From positions 930,001 through 994,000 of the forward strand of contig JARCOQ010000026.1 in the NCBI GenBank assembly GCA_029207755.1: a stretch of DNA of 64,000 nt. The letters run 5' to 3'. This stretch comes from Chamaea fasciata (lineage: Eukaryota > Chordata > Aves > Passeriformes > Sylviidae). This document shows positions 10,223 to 21,781 of the stretch, piece by piece. Numbering within the stretch: the stretch's first letter is position 1; each line of letters begins with the position of its first letter. The translations under genes and the position numbers were made by a program. The notes under the pieces were generated by a model that did not search any database, was not told the DNA's origin, and saw nothing but the letters and a program-made list of their open reading frames with translations.

Positions 10223-13200
10223 CAAGGCAAGAACCCAGCCTTGTTCCCCCGCAGCGAAAGGGATCCAACATGTGAACACATCCCTGGAGCAGGGGCAGCC
10301 CCGGCGTGTAAAGCAGACACCGAAACGTTGCTGCTAGCGACTACAAAGTGCAGGCGGTGAGGACGAGCCCTGCCGGGGCTGCCGGCCGTGAAAGAGAAGG
10401 GAACCCTTCCCTCCCGGCCTTCCTGACACTCCCAGGCTCTCTGCATCGCCCTGGCCTCGGGATGCTGCCGGCATGGATCCTGGCTCTTCCCACCCGCCCT
10501 TCTCACCTGTGCTCCAGCAGGGACTGTCTGCAGCCCCCAAGGCCGCTGCTCCTCCCCTGCCAGCAGCGAGGCTGGCGTCAGTTCATGTTTGGGGCCCACT
10601 GCAGCTGCCCCTGGTTTATCAGCTTGGGACCAGCTCAGACATTTAAACCCGGCTGAGCCGCTGTGCAAACACCGGCCCCGAACTCCGAGCAGGGCTCAAG
10701 AACGAGTAAAACAATCCCTGCTGGCCTGCGATGACTCAGGACAGGAGGGATCCGTGTGGTATCGATTGTTCTAAGGCTTCGGAAGCACGAGCCGAGGGCA
10801 GGAGGCTGCGGAGGAGCCGGGTAATTAAGGAAGCTCGTTATCTGCTCCCTGGATTGCAGTGCCGAGTTACTCAAGGAGCGGGGAGGGAGAGACAGCACTG
10901 CTCGGTGGGTTAAACCGCGGGCTGGGGGATTGCCGGCGCTGTCTGCGGAGGAATTATTCCAAGGAAACCCCTGGAAGGCTGAACTGTGACCCTGATCCAG
11001 CCGTGGCAATGTCACCTGTGCAGGGAGAACCCCGAGGAGTTCAGCCTGGGCCACCACCTGCACAGGGGGTGGGGAAACTGGGGGACAAAGTGGGAGAGGA
11101 TAAAGGTGAAGACAGATGTTCTTTGGAGCAGCCTTTCTCCTCCTCCTCCTCCAAACGATCCCCTCTTGACCGCCCTGTGTTGTCAGGGAGGAATTTTGCA
11201 GGCTGGAAGTTGCGGAAATGGATGAGGTGGAAGCGGGGCTTGCCCTGATTACATTGAGAGAATTTCAACGAGCTGAACCTGCAGAAAAGGGGTTGCTAAG
11301 CCCCCTCTGTGGCAGTCAGGAGTGGATGGATGGTGCAGCCGCCTCAGCTGAAGCTACAGAAATGCTCCAGCCACATCCAGACCACAGAAAATGGGATGTT
11401 TGGTCTCCCCAGACTCTGAATTCAGGGGCATCATCACACCCTGCTCTGCAGGCCTGGCTGCTTTGCTTCTACCTCCACATTCCTACATACAAGATAATTA
11501 ATTATCTAGATTAAGAGTCACACTTAGGGATGCACAGGAGCCTTGCTGAGAATTCCAACAGTTCTCTGCAGGCAGGAGAGACGCCGGCACGATGTAAACC
11601 CTATCACCTCAGCCAGACTCCTGTTCTACCCCAGAAAAGGGGGAAAAAAAACCCCATTCTCATCTGAGGATTTGTGTAGGAACGAGCTCTCACAAGAGGA
11701 GGAATCTTAATCATGGTAAAGGTCTACATCTCAGCAATCTTACCTCCCTCCTGCGTTCCAGGGAAAAGATCAGATGCTGAAGAATGGTACAAAAACAGAA
11801 ACACAACATAAGGTGCATGGAGGAGAGAGCAGGAACATTTTCTAGTTTACTGCTTTCCTGTAACACCAGGTGACTAATGGAAAAGGCTGCAGCTTTTTTC
11901 CTGTTTTGTTTTTTTTTTTTTCATTAAAATCAGCATCATCAGAAGGCCTGTGCTCCATTTTGCCCCGCTTAAATGAGGAGAGGGCCAGAGGAACTCTGAG
12001 AGTTTGCTCTTGTGAATGTGGAGCAGCAGCCTATTTTAGATGCCTTCAGAAATAAGATCCCAAGTGGGAAAGGTCTAAGAATAATTTTCCAGCCAAAGAC
12101 TTCACCTGTCAGGAAATGCAGCTCAGGCAAAGCAGACTCAAAGATAAATCAGGGAAAGCAAAACAAACGCAGCTTTTCCCAGATCCCCCCGTGAGGCCAA
12201 ACCCCCTTCAGCTGCCTCTGCCGAGCTGCAGCAGCTCCCTGGCGAGCCCTGAAATAAGGAGAGGGTTTCTCTGCAGCCCAAAATAACTTTTCAGTCACCT
12301 TGAGGGTGAAGTTCGTCTGTCCCGACCTGAGGAACGGGTCACTCCCGACCTGGCTGGGATGAATCACTGTCTGCACTATATTTATCCACAGCCTGGGGAG
12401 GTCAGCACCGAATTGTTGTCATTTTGCCAGTCTGGTGTCCCACGTTCCTGTGACACGGCCACAGCCTGGAGGAGCCTCAGCACCAGCTCTGCCCTCCCCT
12501 CAGAGGAGTTTTCTCCTCCAGCACCACCCAGTACCGGATCGTGGTCCTTTACTGTGCCAGCACAGCCCCTGCTGCTGCTGCTGGGAGAGGGGTTTTCATC
12601 CTCCAGGTCCCTTCAGAAATGTCCTCGGAGGCTTTTCGATTTTTCCTGGGTCAGTAGAAAACGGAACAATTTGATGGTGGGGGTGTGGAACAGGGAAATG
12701 TTCTTCCTGCCCGGCGTGTCCGTGTGCTCCCGGCTCAGACTCATCCCTCCACGGGATCCCTTGAAATGACAGATCTCCCACAGATCCACTCAGATTTCAT
12801 CTTCCCTTTTCCCCCTTTAAAACTGCACACAGGGCAACGCTCAATCCACAGGAAAAAACCCCAAAATACCTTCCTTGGATCCTCACCCAGATCCTGTTCA
12901 GGGGCTCATCCCTGTCCCCAGCCCGTGTTTGGGTGAGCAGTGAGCTCACACCAGTGCCCAGAACCAGGGCAGAGGAGGTGTTGGTGCTGCTGGAGCTCCC
13001 AGTTTGTCCTGCTGGCTCCGAGGGGCTGCTCCAGCTGCAGACAGATGGAAAAGGTGGCCAGGATGGAACACAGAAAACAATTATGGGATTATAAAAATAC
13101 CTGCCAGGTATCAGGAATGCGAGAGAGGAGGAGGGGGATGGAGGGAATTCACGTCTCATGGCTGTGTCCTTCTGTCCTGGCTTTGGGAAGGGAAAAAAAA

Positions 13201-14599
13201 CAACCCAAAATTTCTTGGTGAGACCTGAGGGGATGCACAGTCCAGCGGTGGAGCAATGCCAACACTCCCCTGCTGATTTTCTCCCGGGTTTGGGGGCTCG
13301 GTGAAGGCAGAGAGCCCTGGGACAGGCCCATCTCCCGTGGGCACAAGGAATGCTGTGCAGGACGGAGGGAGGCTGGAATTGCTCATGTTTACCTGGCTGG
13401 GAGGGAGGGAGGAGCGGTGTCACCTCTGCAGATCCGAGCTCGGTGCTTTGTGTCTGCTTCCACTTGTCACCAGCGAGCCCGCGGTGGCCCTCGGGGACAG
13501 CCCTGGGCTGTGACACACAGGAGGGGCGTTTGGGACTCCTCATTTGTGGGACTGACGGAGCTGCAGCATCCAGGGGCCTGAAAGGAGCCTGCAGAGCCCC
13601 GGGGAGCCGAGCCCCGGGCAAACCCAGCTCAGCCTTTAAAGCCTGGCTGATTTCCAGAGCTCTCCCCTCAACCTGCTCAGGGCTCTTCCATTTCATCCCC
13701 CGACAGCCCCGTGCTGCCTCCGAGCGATAAGAGAGGAGGAACTCCAGCCTGCAGACAGCCCTGCCCGGGGTCCTGGAGACTGCAGGAAACCCAGGGGCTG
13801 ATGATCGAGTGGCCGGTGGCACCGGGGGCACGGGAGGGACCCTCCTCTCGAGGCAGCCGCCACCTCCTCGCCCTTTGAAAGGGGTTTTGCACCCTCTGGA
13901 TCAGGATGAGAGGGAATGCAGCGCAGCGCCGGGCCTGTCAGAGAGAGGAAATGATTTAAAATGATTTTTTAAAAGCACGTTTGAGAGCTGAGCGTGGCCT
14001 CCGAGAGCCCTGGTGGCTCAGGTGACAGTCCGGAGCTCAGCACGGGTGTTCACAGGCGACACCTCGGAGGCAGGTGCGGAAAGGCACAGCAGATGCTCAG
14101 AATGGTTCCCCCGTCACTGATTTTCACCGCAGCCAGGAGCTCCTCTCCAGACACTGTGCGGTGTTATCACTCCAGCACCTCCCTGGCACGGCCCAGATCA
14201 GATAAAGCCCGAGCCCAGCAGGGCGGGCGGCGTTAAATCAGCGGTTAAAGGAGCTTTAGCACGGCCCGCTGGCTCGGAGCCGCGGCGGGAGGCACGGGGC
14301 GGGTTGGGATGCTCAGCCTGGACATTTCCCAGCTCCTGGCCCGGCCTGTGCCTCATCCCCGGGCTCTGAGGACAGTTAATCACTCGGAAGAGACGGATTC
14401 AGTGACATTTCAGCGCGGCTGGCAGGGGCAGCACGGCAGGAGCGGTGCCAGTCCCTGGGCAGGGACACACCTGCATCCCTCGGCTTCCAACGAGGGCAGC
14501 GCGGAGGTGACACGGGGACACCCCTGGGGCTGGGCAGGCTGGTCCTGGCCCTCAGCAGCCCCTCACAGCCTGTCCCGCACGGCCAGCCCAGCCCAGAGT

Positions 14600-14840
14600 G
14601 ACCGATGGGTGCCCAGGGGTGGCACCGATGGCACGGCTGGGCGCCCGCCTTGATTTTCTGTCTCCCAATCGCCTTCTTTTTAAAAAATTAAACCTATGTC
14701 TTAAAACCTACCAAGGAAACAAAGCTTATTTTTCACACCAGGGTGGCACCTCGGGCACGGCTGGGTGCCCAGGGGTGGCATTGATGGGTGCCCGGGGGTG
14801 ACACCGGTGGGTGCCCGGGGTGGCATCACACACCTCGGGC
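14600..14840 (+). repeat. Degenerate GGTGCCCGGGGTGGCA repeat
   Basis: Variants of GGTGCCCAGGGGTGGCA recur at about 14608, 14765, 14788 and 14811, partly tandem with about 22-25 bp spacing. Confidence 0.6.
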
Positions 14841-16876
14841 ACTGGCAGGAGGCTCTCATCCGGAGCCCAGACCTCTCCTCTGCCCGAGGAAACGGAACTG
14901 GTTTCCATCTCTCTCCCAGGCTGTAATTGCGGGCTCGGCCCCTCCTTGTGCGGCGGGTGAGGAGCGGGGCACGCCCGGGGCTGGCAGGAGCGGCTCCAGC
15001 CCTGCCCCAGCCCCACCTCGGAGCCCACGGGGAGCGGGACTGGCGGCTCCGAGGGGCAGGGCCGGTGATGCAGGGCCGGTGAGGCGGCCCAGCCTCTCCC
15101 GGCGGGGCTGGGGAATGACTCGAGCGTTCCTGCCCCGTCTGCAGCCCCGGAGTTGCCGCACCGCGAGCTCTCCCCCTTCTCCCCCCGCATTCCGCAGCCG
15201 TGACTCAGGCCGGCTCCAAACACAAACCGGAGACCGCAGAGGAGCAGGTGACCCACATTCTGACGGACCTTCCCCAATTTCATCGTGATCTGCACCGCGA
15301 CGTTTGACCAGCAGGAAAAAACAAAGTCCAGCTTCTGACGTCCCCTGAAAGCAAAGCTCATCCTGCCTGCCCAGCACTGGCTCTCTACGCACACAATCGC
15401 GTTTTGCCGACCTGCTGCCCCCCAAAACTCTCAGGGATCCATCAAAACCTCAAATATAAACGTGAAGGATCAAAACTGGCCTAGTTGAGGAAGCAAATCC
15501 CCAGCAGAGCAGCACAGCCCCACCCCACCGACGTGGTACCATGGGTGACAAATCCTCCTCAGAACTGCAGCCGTGGCTTTGGGATTGACTTGGTTCCTCT
15601 GGGAGGTGGGAAGGTGGATTTATCTGGTTCCTCTGAGCAGTGGGAAGGTGAAGATTTGGGGAAGCTGCGGCTCCAGCTGAGGAGGGGGAGACCTGACCTG
15701 ATGTGGAGCAGATGGGGGGGAGCCGAGCCTGGACCTGCAGCTCAGGGCTCGGGGTTTTTGGGTGATCAGGAAATATTCCTGACTCCAGCTGAGCCACGGC
15801 CCCAGTAAAGCTCTGCCAGAATCAGTTGGGTCATCCTCTGCCTCGTGCACCAACCACGAAATTACAGGTTCCAGTTCCAGGCCCTTTATTAAAGTGATTT
15901 CACGGGAGCTGTGATTTTCAAACCTGAGCCGGATCTGCAGGTCCAGCAGATTTTTTGCATCATTCTCATCCCTCTTCAACCACCCACCTTCTGTGGCCTG
16001 TTTTTAACTCACAGGTGAAGCCAAGTTGATGTGAAAGTCTCTGACAGGAGATGCACCTGCCTCCTGTCACCGATATCCCCGTCCCCAAAATCTGCAGCCC
16101 CTCCTTTTCCACGGAGCCCCCTCCAGCCTTCCTCAACAAACCAAACCACCCGAAGGAATCTGACACATTTTCCCTGGTTTTAACCTTTTCCCCGGGGCTG
16201 GCTGAGCCTCAGCCACCTCTCCGCACAGCAGCTCCTGTCCTGTAAAGGTGATCAGAAATATTCCGTGTGTTTTCAGGCCGCCTCGTAGTTTGCAGGTTCT
16301 CTGCAGGTGGATCTGCGTGAACGGCAGACGTGGTGACCTGGGGATGTTCCCAGGGATAAATCCCTGCTGCTCCTGCCCACGGCGAGCCCTGCCTGGGCTC
16401 TGGATGCTGTCCCTGCAGGCCAGGACACTGATCCAGGCTCTGTTCCTCCCCTGAGCTGTCCAGGGGACGCTGCAAACACGGCTCAGTGTCACCACTTCAC
16501 TCCACAATAACGCAGGAGCTCAGAGGAAGCTGCTCTCAGCTGCAGCTTTTTATATCCAAACCCTTTCTGGCTGAGCAATCTCAACCTACTATTGATCCAG
16601 ATGACGCATTTGATTCCTATAACTGAGATTGGAATTTAGAGGGGGGAAAAAGAAAGCCTCTCTATTTCCTGCAGGGTGTTTGTTTCTCACGTTTGGCAGC
16701 TCGGGGCCGTGCATCACTCAGGCTTTTGCCGTGATGGAAGTGAAGGAATTTTTTAGAGGGTGGGAAGCTGTGGCTGCTTCAGCCCAAAAGTCACCAGGGA
16801 TGGAAGGAAAATACCTGGGGGTTCTCTCAGCCATCACCTTGGGAATGTCCAGCAGCTGCTGGAGTTTTGTTCTGGG

Positions 16877-17110
16877 GGATCATGGAATGATTTGGGTGGG
16901 GAGAGACCTTAAAAATTATCTATTTCCCCTCCGGCCATGGGCAGGGACCTTTCCCTGTCCCAGTGCTCCAGCCTGGCCTTGGGCACTGCCAGGGATCCAG
17001 GGCCACCCTGTGCCAGGGCCTGCCCTCCCTTGCAGGGAAGGATTTCTCCCTGATATTCCATCCAATCCCACTTCCTTTGGGCTTGAACCTATTTCCCCTT
17101 TGTCTCGTCA
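16877..17110 (-). mobile_element. CR1 LINE fragment (3' part, inverted)
   Basis: The plus strand reads ATCATGGAATGATTTGGGTG, then GAGAGACCTTAAAAATTATC, CCATGGGCAGGGACC, CTCCAGCCTGGCCTTGGGCA, GAAGGATTTCTCCCTGATAT and CCCCTTTGTCTCGTCA. I recognise this as the reverse complement of the 3' end of avian CR1 elements. It is diverged and 5'-truncated with no ORF. The CR1 3' end lies at the left. Confidence 0.85.
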
Positions 17111-17425
17111 AGCAGGAATTTGGAAAGAATAAAATAGAAATAAAACCCCCGGCGCAGCTGGGAATCAAACAAGGATGCTCCTGATGCTGCAGGCTCAGTG
17201 ATCTCCCCTTGCTGCTCTTCTCTGGTCCAGGAGAATTCCCAGCAGCTGAACGGGACAGGAATTCTGCAGTCTCACACGGAATAACCACTGACTCAGAGGA
17301 GAAAGTCTCTGATTCAAGAGCAAGCCTGGAGCTCCTCCTCTCTTGGCAGCAAACTGGTGCTTGCTCACTTTGGATCCTTCTGTAGGTATTGCATCGATGC
17401 TGTGTGTGTTCACTTGTTTATTTGC

Positions 17426-17660
17426 AAAAAAAAAAAAAAAGGTAAAAAAAAAACCCAACAAAAAACCCAACTCTATTAAAATCCTGCACCTCTGGGACTG
17501 CCTTTGAAAGGCGTGTGATGTGACTCCAGCAGGGAAGTGATCAGCCTGCAATAATTTAGATGTTGCTGTTGCTATGGATACTTTCTTTAAGTGAAGCATA
17601 CCATTATAATTTAAATTTCCAGTAACTCACCAAAAAAAAAAAAAAAAAAAAAAAGAGAGA
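17426..17660 (+). repeat. Two poly-A-rich tracts
   Basis: Poly-A tracts lie at about 17427-17458 and 17632-17654 (about 23 A). No attached element is recognised. Confidence 0.8.
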
Positions 17661-18714
17661 CAGCAGATTAAAAGTAATAAAAAACCCGCCAGAGACGCCG
17701 GTGTTTTATTCCTGGCTGTCAGTTCTCCTGGGCTGTGACAGCGCTGGGGAAGTGGTAAAATTGCCACGTCAGAGCAGATTTGGGGCTGTTACACATTTTG
17801 TTCCATTAATTACACCTGGGGCTGGTGGCTGTGGTGGAGGCCGTGGCCTGGTGACAGCCTGGGAGCTGGGATGTCACACTGGGATTGTGGTGTCACACTG
17901 GGACTGGGGATCTGCTGCCTGCTCGGTGCTGAGCCAGCCGGCGAGAAAAGCAGGATTTAGACACCAAATTATTCCCCAAACCCTCTTTTGTCCCAGACTT
18001 CTGCCTCAGTCTCTGTCTGGGAGTCACTGCCGTCTCTCTGGGCTCAGGGAGGTACCCGGGGGATTTTCCTTCCTCTCCCTTCTCACCAGACACTGCAAAC
18101 TCCGCATCTCTCGCTTGCTGCCTCCAAGGGTTTGCTTTTTTTCCACCTTTCCAGCCCTCAGCATCAGCAATTCCCTCCTCAGCAAACACTGCAGCCTCCA
18201 CACCAGCCTTCTCCCTGCCAGCCACAGCCGCAGTTTCTGTCTCAGCTGCTCCGATCCCACGGATGGCAACGCCACTCCAGGCAAAGGGTTTTTGTTTTTT
18301 TTTTGCTTAAAAGCCTGCCTGCTGATATTTTGCAGCGAGTTGTTTGCCTCCGTGCTTCCATCTGCCTGCTGGATGCCGCTGGAGCAACCCAGAGCTGTCC
18401 CCTGGCCGAGGGGAATGTCACACTGGCGTGTGCGAGCCCTCCACGGGCTGCTCCGGAGCCAGGAGGGACAAGGAAAGGCTGCTGATGGAGATCAGAGATG
18501 GACACGAGTGTGTGCCCCACTGGGAGGCCGGGGGCCGTTAATTAACCAGCCCTCGGTCACTAATTACCTTTACCCGCTCCTTCCCCGTGCTCCCGGAGCC
18601 GCTCCCGGGGGTTCCAGGCTCCGCTCCGTGCCCCGGCTGGGGAAAAGCTCGGGATGCTCCGGGTGTCCGCAGGGCTCGGAGTGACCCCGAGTGACCACTG
18701 ACCCGCCGCAGGGA

Positions 18715-18800
18715 TTTCCAGGGAATCCCAGAACCACGGGATGTCCTGAGTGGGGAGGGACCCAGCAGGACCACCCAGGCCAGACCCCTCGAGGATCCCA
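18715..18800 (-). mobile_element. CR1-like fragment
   Basis: The plus strand has AATCCCAGAACCACGGGATG, TCCTGAGTGGGGAGGGACCC and CAGGCCAGACCCCTCGAGGA. These resemble the common avian CR1 3'-end form (CAGAACCATGGGATGTCCTG..., GGAAGGGACCC...). It is short and diverged. Confidence 0.6.
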
Positions 18801-19913
18801 CCGCGGGGCTGTCCTGGGCCTCCAGCACCTGTGACCATTCCCTGGGGAGAACACCACGGATGCTCAGCGTGATTCCCTCTGAGGGGAGGGGGCAGAAAGA
18901 AGTTAAAACACCTCGAGCAGTTTGTGGATCTCGGGCACTGAACTCACAGCTCTGCCAGGAGCTGTGCTCACCCTGCGACAAGGTCCAGAGCGTCCCAGCA
19001 CTGCCCACACCAACACCTCCGTGCTGCTCCGGGCCAGGGACGGCCACCAAAGCCACCCCACGTCGCCCCGTGGGGAAATGTGGGGCTGGGGGGGCAGAGG
19101 CAGCAGCCCCCAGCCCGTTCCCCTGGCACAGGCGCCCCTCAGCAGTGACACCCCCCTGCCCTGCCGCCAGGAGAAGGGAAGGGACGCTGCAGGTTCCTGA
19201 ACGGGCAGTTTTAGCAAAGGTCACGCCGGAGCTGAGGGATCAGCGTGTTCCTCAGCAGAGCCATCAGTTACGCACCGGGGCTCCGCACTCGCCGTCATCG
19301 CGGACAGCTCAGCCTGGAGCCGGCACTTTCCGGCCGAAACAAAACAAAAATTGAACTTTTAGTGGATTTATTTTGGCTGGCAGCGAGGGAGGGGAGGTGG
19401 CACTGCAGAGGGGGGGCACAGGGAGGGGGCACAGGCAGGTCCAGGCCGGGGGTTTCTCCAGGTGTTCCCCAGGTAAGGCGTGAGCAGCTGGGAGCTGCAG
19501 AGGGTCCGGCACCCAGGGCTCTGCTGGCCTCTCTTTACCTACACAAAAATTCAGCTGCCCCCAGAGGAAAAAAAAAAAGCACTTTGTGCCTCAGAAACTC
19601 TGCCAGGGAAGAGATCTGGGGGGGGTTTGGTGTCACTCTTTGTGGGCAGATGAGGCTGCAGCACCGAGTTCCATCACAGCCTGACCTGCAGGCCAAAGCA
19701 GCCGCACAGGGACGGGGTCCTGCAGCCCTGTGTGCACCCCAGCCGCCCCTGGAGCAGGGCAGGGCCCAGCTGCAGCCCCCCGAATCCCCTCCCCAGGACA
19801 CTCCCGATCCTGCCCCTCACCAGGGACAGGCTGAACCCAGAGAACACAAAAGCTGCCACGGCATTAGAGGAGCCACAGGGAAAATCAGGGATCACCCAGC
19901 ACGGAGGAGGCTC

Positions 19914-19915
<2 letters not shown>

Positions 19916-19946
<31 letters not shown>
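19916..19946 (+). repeat. Poly-A tract (about 30 A)
   Basis: The uninterrupted A run is immediately downstream, in the minus-strand sense, of an AATAAA at 19956-19961. Read on the minus strand it is a T-rich downstream element. Confidence 0.9.
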
Positions 19947-19950
<4 letters not shown>

Positions 19951-21636
19951 GAGTTTTTATTCCCCTCAGTACAGAACATTCTTTACAGCATCAGGTTTTC
20001 TTATTTATAAAACAACAAACCAGAACCACTCCAGACACACAGGGATAGTGTTGTGAATTCCAGGATCTGCTGCTGGGGTCTCCAGGGAAGGAGAGAGGTC
20101 AATGCACAGGGAGATCCTCAGGCTCCATCCCAGCTCCGGGGCGGCTCCGAGCTGCCTGGGCTGGGCTGAGGGCTGGCTGCAGGCACTGCTGGGTTTGCAG
20201 CACCAGCCCCTGCTGATGCCCCCCACCCCTGGAGGCTGCTGCGGCACTCAGGACCAGGGCAGCCCTGGGCACGGCCCTTCCAAGGTGTGAAGCTGCCTCC
20301 AACTCCGCTCTGCAGCACGCACAGAGCACAGGTTTGATCAGGGACGTGGTGAGTCAGCCCCACGAGGCCTCAACACCTTCTCACACTCACACTTGGGGGG
20401 GAAAAAATATCTCAAAGCTAAAGGCAGAGTCACTCAGCTGCTTCCTGATGAATTCCCAGAGCTGACAGAGAGGGTTTCTTCCCTCCCCGGGAGCAGTTGG
20501 AGGGGAGCTCTGAAGAGCTGTCTGGGGAATGAATTAGTGCCTCAAACCCGAGCTGCAAGTCTATAAAACGGATTAGTCCACTTCACGTAAGGCCACAAAC
20601 ACTGCCAGGTGCCAGTGCGACTGTTTGGGATAATTAAACGCCATCTTCTAATTAGCACGAGCTTTCTTCCCCCTCCGCGGCTGGTTCTCAGTGCCGGGGG
20701 AGCCGGAGCTCCCCGAGCCCCCGGGAGCTGTCAGGGACGAGGGGTGGGAGCCCCTCAGGTCAAACCCATCAGCAACAACCGCACGGTTTTGGGGCAGGAA
20801 GGAGTCCTGGGCAGGGAAAGGCGCTGGGCCAGGCTGGGAACACAAACCCGTGCTGCTGCCGCTGCTCCCCAAGTGCCCTTTCCAGCAGAATTCGGCAGAA
20901 CGAATCCTCCCTCCCTGCTGGTTGTGCTCTTCAGGCCAGCGGAGCTTTGGGACGCGGAGGTGAGGGGTCAGCCTCGAGCTGCAGCATCGCCAGGGTGGGG
21001 GCTGGTTTGGTTTTTTTTTTTGGGTGAATAGCTTCTGAGGAGGAGTTCCAGGCACTGCTTACCTTGACAATCCGGACCGTTGCTTTCAGGTCGAGTTTTT
21101 TAAAGTGCAAAACCTCGTGGAGTCTTTGGGTTCGAAAGCGACAGTTCCCAGAGGAGGGAGGGCCCCGGGGTGAGTGGCAGCTGTGACAGTGCCACAGACA
21201 CGGGCACAAAGCACCAGCTCTGCCCCCTCTGTGATTCCACACCGTCAGCAGCTGCTGCACAGCCCCTCCCTGGCCGGGCAGGTGATGCTGTTGTTCCAGG
21301 ACAGGGATTAGGAGCCCTGGGAGCTGTGTGTGCATCCCCCCCTCGGCTGGGGGATGCCAGAGGGGCTCTGGGGGTGCCCAGGCTGCCTGCAGGAGGGGCA
21401 GGCACTGCTGCAGCCGCTCCCCACACCGCCCAGGAACTCTGTAAACTCGGAATAAATACGTCCCAGAGCGTCTCGTGGTTTAGATAAAAAAGCAAGGTAT
21501 AAAAATAATCCGTGTTGGGTTGGTGAAGCTTTGGTCTAAACCGGGCTGTGCCACCCTGGGAGCTGCTGCAGAGCCCCTGGGAGGTTCCAGCAGGATCCAG
21601 GCCACGGGCGGGGAGTGGTTTTCCTCTCCTGAACCC
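19930..21636 (-). other. LDLRAP1: Probable LDLRAP1 3' UTR
   Basis: This region follows the LDLRAP1 stop codon on the minus strand. The first well-placed polyadenylation context I see is AATAAA (plus-strand TTTATT at 19956-19961) followed within about 15 bp by a run of T on the minus strand. That gives a UTR of about 1.7 kb, compatible with the long 3' UTR of mammalian LDLRAP1 as I recall it. No coding exon is seen in it. The end point is inferred, not shown. Confidence 0.4.
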
Positions 21637-21781
21637 TCAGAACATGAAGAGATCATCCTTCTCTGCAGTGCTGGGCTCCATCCTGTTCCAGTCCACGGGG
21701 GACAGAGTCTCTGCACTCTGGATGTCCTGAGCTGTCAGCCCCGTGTCCAGGACATGGGGGTTTGTCCTGGACTGGGCCAGT
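21637..21781 (-). CDS. LDLRAP1: LDLRAP1 exon 9 (last coding exon)
   Basis: Acceptor CCCCCCCCAG. Encodes (R)LAQSRTNPHVLDTGLTAQD, IQSAETLSPVDWNRMEPSTA and EKDDLFMF, then TGA at 21637-21639. It matches the LAQSRTNPQVLDTGLTAQD, LSPVDW and DDLF landmarks of the family. Confidence 0.96.

Larger units (their letters stand above)
9851..16876. other. Intergenic sequence between MAN1C1 and LDLRAP1
   Basis: No coding exon is recognised. The stretch holds a polypurine tract (10127-10222) and a degenerate repeat (14600-14840); otherwise it is unique-looking GC-rich sequence with occasional T runs (about 11903-11916). The longer ORFs here share no motif with any family I recognise. Confidence 0.5.

Noticed and set aside
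12797..13831. 344-codon minus-strand ORF in the intergenic region
   Set aside because: Composition-driven, without recognisable domain, splice-supported neighbours or promoter context.
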